Shown here one piece after another: positions 9,843-19,061 of a DNA stretch of 20,211 bases. Below the pieces are notes generated by a model, which ran no database searches, had not been told where the DNA came from, and saw only the letters and a list, made by a program, of their open reading frames with translations. The position numbers were made by a program, and so were the translations under genes. Each line of letters starts with the position of its first letter. Position 1 is the first letter of the stretch. This DNA is from Gnetum montanum (Eukaryota > Streptophyta > Gnetopsida > Gnetales > Gnetaceae): contig MNCI01009298.1 in the NCBI GenBank assembly GCA_015680685.1, positions 1 to 20,211 of the forward strand, read 5' to 3'.

Positions 9843-10985
9843 GATCTAAAGCTTTTTGCCTTTGGAGATCTTTGGCCTTTTGTACTCCCATTGCTTGTTC
9901 CCCTTTTCTCCACAATTGAAGCATTAAAGTTTGGATGCATAGCCATTTTCTTGACTCCTTCCATTCTTGGAGTAGTCTTTCTTGGAATCTTGGTCCTTCT
10001 TGAAATTTTCTTACTTCTCCTTTGTGTCTTCTTTAGCATTTCCCTTTTCCTTAGATCCTTTCTCACATTTAGAAGCTTTAGAGTCCTTGCCTTGATAAGA
10101 TTTGGGACCTCTATTATAGCCTTTGAGTTTCTTCTCAACCTTAAGAGCCAATTCAAAAGCCTCATATAATGTTTAGGGCTCATAGAATGTTAATTCTTAT
10201 TAATATTCTCTCTTTAATCGTCCTTGGAAATTGGATGTTTGTTCATAATCATCCCATTGAACTTTTTCAGGTTGGAAAGATGTACAAAAATCCATGTAAA
10301 AGTCTTTAACACTCTTATCATCTTGCCTTAGATATTTCAATTTTTAAATTACTTCTTACTTATGTTGAGTCTTTTCAAATTTTTGTTTGAGCATGAACTA
10401 CATTAGTGAATAATCTTTGATAGAAGTTGCATTACTTACAAGGTAAGCATGGCTCTCATTTTCCCACCAAATTTTTGCCATACCATAAAGCTTGGTTTAA
10501 GCGTATGGTACCTTTTGATGATTTACCACATCTTCTAGCTCAAAGTGCTTATTCAAAGTCTTAAGCCAAGAAAGAAAAGATTCAATATCTTTCATCCCAT
10601 TGAAGGTCTTTACGTCTACATGATGCATTCTAGAGGCATGCCTAAAATCGTTTGCAAGAGTAATTTCTAATTCCTCCTTTGGGTTTCCTTGAGGTCTAAA
10701 AGTAGATCGTTTGTTCCTTTCTCCTAGAAATTTGTACCTATGGAACCTTGATCCAACAATTGGAGAATGAGAGTTTCCATCATATTTCTCATCTTCCCCA
10801 ATGTCGTCTTCTCCAAAAGGAATGTCATCATCAAGATAAGGCATGGATGGTTTGCCTTAATGAAGAAAATTCAAAGTTGGCATCTTCCCTAGTTGTCATT
10901 GATGTTTGAGGTTGATGTTTCTTTTGTTCAAGCCTTTCATATTCTTGGCTAAGCCCTAGACTAATTTCTTCTTAGCTGTCATAAT
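9843..10985 (-). pseudogene. Chromovirus gag, frameshifted
   Basis: Starting near 10985, the minus strand encodes LGLSQEYERLEQKKHQPQTS, then the open piece 10844-10497 with an acidic start and DVKTFNGMKDIESFLSWLKT..FE, matching gypsy gag (IPxFDGxxDPEEFLDWLxxxExxFE). A second piece carries WWENE, near 10470, the conserved gag WWE box. The open piece 10183-9794 is in a different frame and is Lys/Arg-rich. In the alternative frame at 9880-9923, CFNCGEKGNKQWEY is the CCHC zinc knuckle with His replaced by Asn and the last Cys by Tyr. Frameshifts and lost zinc ligands make it non-functional. Confidence 0.75.
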
Positions 10986-11311
10986 CAAGTTGACCTAAAT
11001 GATAAATTTAATAAATATCCAAAAGAAATTATAAAAGGATTAAGAGTACCCACAAGCCAAGGTGGAGTACCCAAACAATTCCCACAAACCCTATTATCTA
11101 AAGAATGTTAAAGGATATCTTAAATAATGAGATCTCTCAATACCAAATTTAATTGATAACATCAATTAACTAAAATAAGGCTAATTAAATCCTAATTGGG
11201 TATGAAAATTAACATCAATTGAAATTACAAACCAAAATAAACTTTAGGAAGAGTAAATTCTTATGAATGGTTGTAGTAGATTCCTTTCCTTGAGGCAGTT
11301 TTTTTGAAAAT
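10986..11311 (-). other. Untranslated leader of element C
   Basis: This AT-rich stretch lies between the primer binding site and the first readable gag sequence in the element's direction. It has no reading frame. Its position is that of the packaging and leader region of an LTR retrotransposon. Confidence 0.5.
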
Positions 11312-11328
11312 CCTTGCTTAAATACCAA
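11312..11328 (-). other. Decayed primer binding site, initiator tRNA-Met type
   Basis: Directly inside the 5' LTR the minus strand reads TTGGTATTTAAGCAAGG. The usual plant initiator-Met primer site is TGGTATCAGAGC; three bases in the middle differ. The site abuts the LTR end exactly, which supports both the boundary at 11329 and the minus orientation. Confidence 0.7.
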
Positions 11329-12049
11329 TCTAGAGAGGATCCTAATGCTCTAAGTTCAAAATTGAAATTCCAATCTTCGAACTTGCAAAAAGAATTGAAG
11401 CAAGAAAGGAACATAATTCTTTATTCTTTTCAAAATCATGATAGAATTACAAATATGAAAGCAGCTTGCCCAAGGACAAAGAAGGGCTCAAGAGAATCAC
11501 ACTCACAACTCTTCACACAACACATAACTCATAATTGCCAAAAGTATTATAGCATGGAGACTCAATGGAATCTCAATTTGAGCTTCACCCTCTCTTCTCA
11601 ACTCTCTTGCAAACTCTCACACAATTCTCTTCTCTCTCCTTCCTTCAAATGAAAAGTCAAGTACTTTTGATAGCTGCTTTTAAGTATTCCTTCATCTTTC
11701 CCCCCATTTAGAATTCAAATTGAATCTATTGGAATCTGTACAAAACATCTTGAAGAAGCAGGATATGTCTTATCCAAAATAGATAAATCTCAGACATGAT
11801 ATCTTGGAGTTAGGGGAGACGTCTTAGAGGGGACATCTTTGATCAATAGAAGACATCTCTCCTAAGTTGTCACAAAACTCAAGAGACATCTTCCTTCAGC
11901 ATGAGATGTTTTGGAACACACTTCCAATTGCCTTCTCTTGCCTCTTAGACATGCAAAATAGTACAAAAACACAAAAACACTGAAGAAACAAACAACACAT
12001 ACATAAAAATATAGTTTGAGGATGGTACATGGGCTAGGTGATGTCCTCA
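11329..12049 (-). repeat. 5' LTR of element C
   Basis: This is the upstream LTR in the element's own direction. On the minus strand it begins TGAGGACATC and runs to ...GGATCCTCTCTAGA, where the last base pair has lost the usual CA. The plus strand opens TCTAGAGAGGATCCTAATG, matching TGTGGTAAGGATCCTAATG of the other LTR. It contains decayed AGACATCTT boxes at 11743-11914. The outer end may be at 12049 or 12054 because TGTTATGAGG offers two possible TG starts; 12049 gives a near-matching target duplication. Confidence 0.8.
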
Positions 12050-12234
12050 TAACATGTGTGTGTTATTGAAGTTATCTTTTTCTCATCACTATACAATGTA
12101 ACTCATTCATCCTAAAATCTTATGATAAGCCCAACAATCATAGAGTTGTCCCATAGTAATCATCCTATATAAATTGATACCATGTGCCTCCATGTAACTA
12201 AATATTCAATTTGACAATGTTTGTTTGTTTGTCG

Positions 12235-12290
12235 GCTATGGATGGCTCAATGGTATAGCCCTTACATGTTTAAATTTCATCACAATCATA
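12235..12290 (+). other. Weak tRNA-like / SINE-like patch
   Basis: TGGCTCAATGG at 12243-12253 resembles an RNA polymerase III box A (TGGCNNAGTGG, one mismatch). GTTTAAATTT at 12268-12277 is a poor match to box B (GGTTCGAATCC). The spacing of about 25 bases is short for a SINE. It could be a decayed tRNA-derived SINE head, or chance. No cloverleaf can be drawn. Confidence 0.2.
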
Positions 12291-14318
12291 TAACACTAGT
12301 TGATGCTTGAATACTTTTTTTTACCATTCATTAGTAGATGTTACATTATTTTCTTTATCTTATGGAACTTTTGCTCAAGTTAGTGCAAGCAAAGAATTTT
12401 TTTTTCTTGATTGATTTTGTTTCAGTTGATACTAAGAACCTACTTGTTCAAAAATAAAATTACTAAGAATGTCTCTAGTGATCCATCTTAATCATGGTTT
12501 ATAGAAGAATACTTACCAAATATGGACCACTTGTTATTACTAGGTTATCATTACACCTTATTTTCTTTATACCAAGATTGTATCCATAATTTGTGTCATT
12601 AATTCTGAAATGCACCCTATGAGATTCAATTAAGTCACCTCAAGATAAAGATAAATTAAAGTATCCATCTTCCTTTTTGAGAGAGTTAATGGGATTATAC
12701 TTGAAAAGGATATGTTTTGATACATGAAATAGCATCTTTAAAGGGGTTTTTACATACCACTTCTTCTACAAATTGATGTCAAAGATGTTCACACTATTGT
12801 TCATCCATGGCCACATGACTAAGCTTGTTCCTTGTGTAAATGCCCTTGCTCCAGTCCATCTTGAGTGCTCCCTCCTATCCCAGTTCATTGTTCATGTGAT
12901 CTCCATCTGCACACACAATACAATCATGAGTTAGCAAGGATAGATAAGATATAATGCAGTTGATACCTTGCCTCGATATGAAGCACATTGGCTAGGTTGT
13001 GGATATGGTTAGAGGTTTGTAACTAATAACTGCCCAAGGTGTAAGGGTGAGATAAGTAATGGAATGAAAAAATTTGTGATAGGCCCCCACAACTAAGAGT
13101 GAACCTCTGGTAGCAATAGGATGAAAAAAGAAAGGAAAAGGAAGATAAGAGGAATAACAATGGTGAAGCCAATTAATAGAAAATGTATGTCATGGATGGG
13201 GTGAAACAAAAAATAGTTGATTGTGAGAAATGTTTAAGGGAAAAAACTTAACAATTGCACCAGAAAGTAGGCTCATGCCCTTTATACCCTGACAAACCCA
13301 CAAACCAAAGAGTCCGTAGGCTCTAGGAATGACATATGGAAACAATAGTTAAAAATTCACCCACAAGAATTTACTAAAGAATAATAATGCATTGACCAAG
13401 ATATAGACTAAGCATAAAACTAGCAATGAGGTAGAATATGGGAAGCAATACGGAAAGAGAAGAGAGAATGGAATGGAATCCTAAAATCAAGGTTGTGTAA
13501 AGTTCCTTGTGTATTATGTGGTTAAGGTGACTTAATAAAATTCAGCCCAAATCTAGATTAGAACTAACCACATCTAGTGACCTTGCATCAACACACTTGA
13601 CCAACCCATCATCTTAAAGCAACAAGAATGCTTTCATTGAGCAACTACCATCTCAAAAAGAGAATAATAGGCAAGCAAGAAATGAGAAAGGGCCTTAGTT
13701 AGAGGGAACCTTCAAGCATGGATAACATGTCTTTCTAGTACCATAACTAGTGCTTGTAGCTCATGTTACTTTATTATGTCTAAGGGGCATGCTTTGAATT
13801 CCCACTAGTTTTTTGTTTCAGTGAGAACCACACCATGCAAAGACTTATTTAATTCATTCAACTTCCTGATATTAGTCAATAGCAGAATGGCAAAAAAACC
13901 TATCAAAAACATCCAAGTACTTCAAGAGAATATTTAGTACAAATGCATTGAATCCCCTTGAAGTCACATCCTTTTCAATCCATTTGAATATTTCCTTAGT
14001 TTGAAGAATACCAAGCCACAAATTCATTAATATGTTTGATTAGAAAAAGGGATGATATAGTTTTGAAACAAATGAAGATCATAGAGTTGAATGGATGATG
14101 TGAACTCATTACCTATTTTATCAAAATAAACCATATCTTAGCATCAACATTAAAAGTCAAAGGTAAAAACCAAACATTAGCAATCAACACTATTATAGTA
14201 TAACCCACCATCATAAGCACTCATTATGTGATGAGTAAGAATAAATCAAACAAAAGGTAATAGAGAAAGAAATTGTAAAAATCTTAATCATGATGTAAAA
14301 CAAAAATAAATAAAGATG

Positions 14319-14348
14319 AAAAATGTGTAAAACAAAAATGTGTAAAAC
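14319..14348 (+). repeat. 15-bp tandem duplication
   Basis: AAAAATGTGTAAAAC occurs twice without a gap, at 14319-14333 and 14334-14348, with a third decayed GATGTAAAACAAAAA-like copy just before at about 14292. It lies immediately past the end of element 2 pol. Confidence 0.9.
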
Positions 14349-14399
14349 AAAAAAATATAAAAGAAATTGAGGGCTTAGAATAACTAGCATTGGTGGCCA

Positions 14400-15700
14400 T
14401 CTTCCCCATGATTGAGTTGGAAGGAGGAGATCCGAAATAATGAGCAAGTCTGTCCATTAATAGAGGTAGTGTTAATACTAGCCATTTTTAGCTCATGGAA
14501 AGCTTTGGTTTGCTGGATGTTGACCAATAATTTTTTATCCGTACTTCCAGGTTTATAGATCATCATGGCCCTTGAAGAAAAAGTTTCATGAATGATATAA
14601 GGTCCTTCCTATAGTGTTTGAAATTTAGTTCATTGTGGCACATGTGTAGGATTCCAATAAAGAAGCCTATCTCCTAATAGGTATTTGACTTTTCTATTTC
14701 TTAGTTCATGTCATTGTTTGTTGAAGGCCTTGTGTAGTTCATTGGATGATAGGGCAGCTAATTGATTTTCATCTAGTATGTTAAGATTCATTAACCATTC
14801 TTTCTATACTAGACTGAGGTCAAGGTTAAGGTCACATACTATAGATAGTGTACAGAGCTTAGCTTGGATGAGAAATATTAGAAATTTATTATACACTAAC
14901 TCATAGAGAGAATAGCCTATAGGGAGTTTTCATGTGGATTGGTAGGCCCAAAGAGCATTGTTTAGTTTGGTGCTCCAATCTCACCTATATTTGCTAATGG
15001 TTCATGTCAAGATTTTTGTGATTTCCCTATTGGTGACTTTGACTTGACCATTCGCTTGAGAATGATATGGTGTAGTTAGTTTATGCTCAACTTGTAAGCG
15101 TTGCATCAACTTCCAAAAAGTCGCACTTGTAAAATGTGTACCATTTTTAGAAATAAGTGCACGAGGCATGCCAAACTTGTTAATGATTTATTGTTGAACA
15201 AATTGTGTAGTGGTAGATGATGTATAGTCAGTAACAGCGGCTACTTCTACCCACTTTGTAAAATAATTAACAACAACAATAATGTATGCTTTTCCATTAG
15301 ATATTGGTGTAATAGGCCCCAAAAAATAAATACCCCATATGTCGAAGGGTTCTAAAGGTTGAATCCATTGTTGTGGATCCTCCATTCTAGTAGTCATTCC
15401 CCCATTACATTGGTAGTGCTCACAAGATTGGAAAAAATGATGGGCATCCCGAAATGATGTAGACCAATAATATCCTACAAGCAAGATTTTAATGGTTGTT
15501 CATCTCCCAGTGTAATGACACCCACAAGGGCCCTCATGAGCATCTTGGAGAAATCATCATTGATCTATGGCTAGAACACACCATCAGACCAAGCCATTAG
15601 AACACACCTTGTAAAGATATCTATTGATTTCCATGAAATGTTTGACTTGGTAGAGAAACTATTATTTCTTTCTAACATCCAGCTCTTGTGGTGTTTCTTG
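14400..15700 (-). pseudogene. Gypsy integrase of element 2, catalytic residues lost
   Basis: Domain order on the minus strand: VKHFMEINRYLYKVCSNGLV (about 15640), AHEGPCGCHYTGR of the zinc domain (about 15525), then the open stretch 15484-15188. In that stretch FDIWGIYFLGPI replaces WGIDFMGPF, so the first catalytic Asp is Tyr. FGMPRALISKNGTHF has Lys where the second Asp should be, and SQANGQVKVTNREI has Lys where the Glu should be. The C-terminal part (about 14640-14400) shows EGPYIIHETFS and PGSTDKKLLVNIQQ in the position of the GPY-type domain. All three catalytic acids are gone, besides several stops. Confidence 0.8.
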
Positions 15701-15799
15701 CATGAGAAGATAAGTAAGAATGCTACTATACAAGTTTGTATCTATGTGTGATTGATTATTTATTACACCTGCAAAGAGGAGTTCATCAGGGAAGCGGTC

Positions 15800-16290
15800 A
15801 GAAATTAGGTATTCATCCTCTTTGTCGTTCCATCACAACCAAGAGAAATGATTGACAACCACATTCTTGGTGCCTTTACGATCTATTATTGTGGGATTGA
15901 ACTCTTGTAAGATCATAAGCCATCATATGATGCGAAGGCTTATCGTTCATTTATTCATATGGAATCGAATCACACTATGATCTATGCGTATAGATACCTT
16001 ATAGCCTAATACATAGTGCCTAAATTTCTCTAGTATAGACACCATGACCATTAACTCATTTTCTATTGTGATATAGTTGAGTTGTGCACCAACAATGCTT
16101 CAAATTTCATAGTGAATGTAATAGGGATGTTTTTGGTCATTTAACTATGTAAGTACGACTCCTAAAGCAAAATTGGATGCATTAGTCATTATGTGGAATG
16201 GTTTGAACTAGTCAAGAGCTTGTAGAATGGGTGTTTCTATGAGCTTCTACTTCAAGGTTTGGAAAGCTAACTCACATTCCTTGGTCTATT
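15800..16290 (-). pseudogene. Gypsy RNase H of element 2
   Basis: On the minus strand FKPFHIMTNASNFALGVVLT starts the domain (CDAS in the family; here NAS). MVMVSILEKFRHYVLGYKVS and IRIDHSVIRF follow, with the TDH aspartate present as IDH. LMILQEFNPTIIDRKGTKNV is the tail before integrase. Stops interrupt it at the DW-F site near 16207 and elsewhere. Element 1 shows the same order with the same stop after VLT (TAG), hinting that this stop, or a mutable CAG codon, is shared. Confidence 0.75.
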
Positions 16291-17341
16291 CAAAAGGTAT
16301 GTCCTTTTTCATTAATTCTACCAATGGTATTGCAATCTTCGAAGAGTTCTCGATGAAACATCTATAATAGCTAGTATGTTCAAGAAATGATCAAACATCT
16401 TTTATAGTTTTAGGTTGATGAGTGATTCCTTGGATGACTTTAATTTTTTCAGGATCTACTTCTATCCCTATTTGTAAAATTTTATGCCCTAATACAATGC
16501 CCTCTTGGACCATTAAGTGGCTTTTCTACCAATTGGACCTTAGGTTGTTTTCAACACATCGCTCCAGTACTTGCTCTAATTGGTCCAATGCTTGTTCAAA
16601 GTTCACTCTGTAGGTGTTGAAATCATCCATGAAAACCTCCACACCATTCTCTATTTACTGCTGAAATACACTAAGAACCAAACGTTGAAATGTTGTTGGA
16701 GTATTGTATAAGCCAAATGACATCTACCTATATGAAAATGTTCCCTAAGGACTTATGAATGTAGTTTTGTCTTGGTCTTTTAGTGCTATTTGGAATTGAT
16801 TGTAACCATTGTAACCATCCAAAAAACTATAATAACAATGCCCTGCAATGTTATCTAAGACTTGGTCAACAAATGGCAATGGAAAATGATCTTTAAATGT
16901 TGCCATGTTTAATAGCCTATAGTCTATACAAACCCTCCATTAACCACATTTTTTAGGCACAATGACTAATGGACTCACCCATTCACTATCAGCAATCAGG
17001 TATATGAACCCAACCTTCAAAAGTTGTTCAATTTCTTCCTTAACTACTTGCTTAAGCTTTGGGTTTAGTCATCTTTGCAATTTTTGTCGAGGCTTCATAG
17101 AGGGGTTAGTGTAAATTCTATCTTGGCATATCCTAGGATCTATTTTGATTAATTCGAAATATAACCAAGTAAAGGCTTTTGACCATTTGTTTACCATCTT
17201 TAGCAGTCCTTCTTTTCGTTGAGGAGAAAGCTTAGCATTAATTATTACCAATTTTTCATTCTTGAGAAATGCATACTCTATACTAGTGGGAAATGATTTT
17301 AATTTAAGGGGCTCTTCCTTAAACTCATCAAGAATTTTCAA
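16290..17341 (-). pseudogene. Gypsy reverse transcriptase of element 2
   Basis: The open stretch 17341-17069 is the linker (EPLKLKSFPTSIEYAFLKNE, ICQDRIYTNPSMKPRQKLQR). The core continues with LNPKLKQVVKEEIEQLLKVG, ADSEWVSPLVIVPKK, WRVCIDYRLLNMATFKDHF, FVDQVLDNIAGHCYYSFLDG and YNQFQIALKDQDKTTF. The active-site box EVFMDDF at about 16622-16640 is intact, unlike FMND in element 1. MVQEGIVLGHKI and VIQGITHQPKTIKDV complete the palm and thumb. Stops occur at K of NGKW, at W of PWGTF (TAG) and after YR. It is the best-preserved RT in the window but cannot give a full protein. Confidence 0.85.
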
Positions 17342-17618
17342 CTTTTTCTAGTTGATATCTTTGGTATTAGTACTTGGAAGTTGATGGTGGATTTGCTCTA
17401 ATGCATCTATGCTATCGATATAGGCACAAGTCAAGCTCTCAGTGGCTTTCATGCATAAAGTTAAATTGCTCTCTAGGTCAACTATCAGCCACTGAGTGTC
17501 TTCCTATCTTTGGCTGCTACATACAGGCATCTTTGTATGTGAGATACTTGTGGACACTGGTTACATGTAGGCAATGTTGAGCATTGTAGAAACCAAGACT
17601 TCTACACATAGTTGCACC

Positions 17619-18152
17619 CTATGTCACTGTATGCGATGCATGGAACTTTCTTATTTTTGATCTTTCCAAATGCATTTTCTTTTGATTCTCTAGGGAAAGA
17701 TCATGTATTCCTAGGTATGCATCAATCATACTTAGCCATGCTTTTCCCATTATGATTGGGAAGTTCCCCTTGCAATTGTAGGGTTGGATCACTAGGAAAT
17801 CGGTTGGATACAACCATTCACAAATAGTGGTAACAATGTCCTCCACTAGTCTCACTGAAATAGTGATGGACTAGTTAGCCAACTTTAGATGAATGTTACT
17901 CTTCTTTAGTGGAGGTAAGTATCAAGCTTTATACATTTCTTGGGAGATCAAATTAACACTAGAACCTGAATCCAAAAGAGCTTTACAAGGCTTGTTTCTA
18001 GTGATTTGCAAATAAATAAGAGGACTTATATGATCAGATAATTTCTTAGGAGGATGACCAGCTTTATTCCAATCAATGATGATGATGATGATGCACTCAA
18101 TGTAGTTCTTGGTTTGAAGGAAGCTCCAAAGATTCAAATGATGATGAGGCAT
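17619..18152 (-). pseudogene. Gypsy aspartic protease of element 2
   Basis: Two open stretches, 18152-17922 and 17855-17619, cover one domain. The first holds ISPLIYLQITRNKPCKALLD with the catalytic DSG kept in LLDSGSSVNLIS. The second has RLVEDIVTTICEWLYPTDFL and FPIIMGKAWLS, the flap-side strand and the ILGRPWL-type motif. A TAG stop and a short shift separate them. A run of GAT/ATG triplets at 18076-18093 encodes six Ile just before the domain and has probably expanded. The domain matches the piece at 3-200. Confidence 0.8.
18076..18093 (+). repeat. ATG trinucleotide run
   Basis: Six ATG triplets in a row lie in the gag-protease linker of element 2, a simple sequence repeat. Confidence 0.9.
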
Positions 18153-18676
18153 TTAGATAATTAGCTGCTTGTGGTTGTAAGGACTTGGTTGGATTGTTGG
18201 TTCTAAAGAAATACCTCCTCTTTGATCAATTGTCCAAACCAATAGTAGGTTGAAGATTGACAACCCTTGTGGCATTACATTGTTGTGGCTAAAAAGGAAG
18301 CTCACTCTACATAGTTGGAGTAGGTGGTAATGGAGCTGAGGGTGGAAGAGATGTAGATAGATGAGAAGGGTAGTGTGTATGTAGAGAATCACCCCTAGAA
18401 GAAGATGCTCTATAGTACTTAGGGGTCTAGTAGTAAGGTTGAAGAGCATTGTGACTAGTAGAGTCACATGGAGAGATCGGCTACTAAACAAAATACTTGT
18501 ATGGATCAGGTGACGGTAAGGGTACTGTTGGCATGGTAGTGGCATTCCCCATGATTGTGGATGTTGCCACTATTGATACTGTTCATTCAGTTGTGGTGGA
18601 GCTCCACTTGGATAATATGTCAAGGGTTGGTGGAACTGCCTTAGGTTACCTTAAGGATAAGGTAACGTTTTGGGTG
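18153..18676 (-). pseudogene. Gag C-terminal Gln/Pro-rich tail of element 2
   Basis: One minus-strand frame reads FHQPLTYYPSGAPPQLNEQY, then QHPQSW, VPLPSPDPYKYFV, SLPPSAPLPPTP and PQQCNATRVVNLQP. The composition, rich in Gln, Pro, Ser and Tyr, is that of a gag linker. Five of the six stops in 18240-18545 are TAG in places where Gln would fit. No zinc knuckle is seen. The reading is cut at 18676 by the young LTR. The longest open frame here (18545-18153) is a different frame with a Leu/His-rich product and is not the true one. Confidence 0.6.
18672..18676. other. Putative target-site duplication, left copy
   Basis: GGGTG directly precedes the LTR start at 18677. Gypsy insertions usually duplicate five bases; the matching right copy would lie outside the window, so this is positional only. 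Confidence 0.45.
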
Positions 18677-18701
18677 TGATGAGACGCGGTTTGCGTCGGC
18701 C

Positions 18702-18776
18702 GCGATATCGCATCCCCCGCGATATCGCGTACGCGATATTGCGTCCTTCCCTACGATATTGCATACGCGATATCGC
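18702..18776. promoter_or_regulatory. Five-copy GCGATATCGC palindrome cluster in U3
   Basis: GCGATATCGC or a one- or two-base variant sits at 18702-18711, 18719-18728 (within the 12-bp palindrome CGCGATATCGCG), 18733-18742 (GCGATATTGC), 18753-18762 (ACGATATTGC) and 18767-18776. Centres are 17, 14, 20 and 14 bases apart. The cluster ends about 15 bases before the TATA box, where an enhancer would be expected. Each site is self-complementary, as for dimeric DNA-binding proteins. The binding factor is unknown. Confidence 0.75.
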
Positions 18777-18790
18777 AGTCCACCGCCATG

Positions 18791-18800
18791 TCTATAAATA
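18791..18800 (+). promoter_or_regulatory. TATA box of element Y
   Basis: TCTATAAATA is a near-ideal plant TATA element just after the palindrome cluster. Transcription would start about 25-35 bases on, near 18820-18830. Confidence 0.8.
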
Positions 18801-18966
18801 AGAGGCGGCTCTCCCTTGTTTGGAGATCCCAGTTTTAGGTAGCGAAGCTCTGGCAGTTTGATCCCTCCAGAGTTAGAATTTTCCCGTGTCTGCCCGCAGT
18901 GTGGTGAATGTGATTGTACGGTGTCTTTATTCGAGTGTGCCGTACTTGGACACGCACATGACCGGC

Positions 18967-18972
18967 AATAAA
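18967..18972 (+). terminator. Polyadenylation signal of element Y
   Basis: AATAAA lies about 145 bases after the predicted start and is followed by a T-rich stretch. In the 3' LTR it would set the transcript end. R would then end near 18985-19000. Confidence 0.6.
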
Positions 18973-19061
18973 GATCGAGATTACTTCATCATTGCAGCAT
19001 TCACTTAGTTTATTTATTTGTTATTTATTTAATGTTATTTATTGCTTTCATAGCGCGGTGT

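Larger units (their letters stand above)
7177..12049 (-). mobile_element. Chromovirus-like Ty3/gypsy element lacking RT and RNase H (element C)
   Basis: Two related direct repeats (7177-7918 and 11329-12049) flank an internal region of about 3.4 kb read on the minus strand: primer site, gag, protease, a short RT beginning, integrase, polypurine-like site. The integrase reads GHDSIF..VVD (after a frameshift) and VVRLHG, typical of plant chromoviruses. The normal RT core, RNase H and integrase zinc domain, some 2 kb or more, are absent. Possible 5-bp target duplications are AAACA-like at 7172-7176 (AAACA) and TAACA at 12050-12054, matching four of five bases. By eye the LTRs agree at about four positions in five, so the insertion is old. 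It could have moved only with enzymes from a complete relative. Confidence 0.85.
12055..14391. other. Unassigned stretch beyond the integrase end of element 2
   Basis: No gene recognised. Element 2 runs leftwards, so its untranslated tail and 3' LTR would be expected here, but the other LTR is outside the window and cannot be used for comparison. A possible edge is TGTGGGGGCC on the minus strand near 13085-13095. A plus-strand purine run lies at about 13121-13153. Minus-strand frames at 12900-12500 are partly open (for example SRWTGARAFTQGTSLVMW) but match nothing I know. Confidence 0.35.
14392..18676 (-). mobile_element. Decayed Ty3/gypsy element, gag end and pol (element 2)
   Basis: On the minus strand the order is a Gln/Pro-rich gag tail, protease, RT, RNase H and integrase, all related to element 1 but more complete. 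Many stops break it, several at Gln and Trp positions. The 5' side is cut at 18676 by the insertion of a younger LTR element; the rest of gag and the 5' LTR would lie beyond that element, outside the window. The family resembles the Tat/Athila group by its RT linker (LKSFPTSIEYAFL) and by the VDQVLDxIAGHxYYSFLDGY block. Elements 1 and 2 point at each other, about 11.6 kb apart. Confidence 0.85.

Noticed and set aside
9804-10169. Hydrophobic 121-codon open frame on the plus strand, resembling a membrane protein
   Set aside because: It is antisense to the Lys/Arg-rich gag of element C; AAG/AAA codons read backwards give Phe and Leu.
12500-12920. Possible env-like gene with a 3' splice site (TGTGTGCAG on the minus strand) after the integrase of element 2
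   Set aside because: No envelope motifs, signal peptide or clear membrane segment can be read; the splice-like string alone is too weak.
13121-13153. Plus-strand purine run as a polypurine tract
   Set aside because: It is on the wrong strand for element 2 and no LTR start follows it.
14211-14447. Phe/Leu/Ile-rich minus-strand open frame that looks like membrane segments
   Set aside because: Low-complexity AT-rich sequence and a tandem duplication produce it; only its first residues overlap the end of element 2 pol in another frame.
18153-18545. 130-codon Leu/His-rich open frame in element 2
   Set aside because: A different frame of the same strand gives the Gln/Pro-rich gag tail that continues into protease; this one has no family features.
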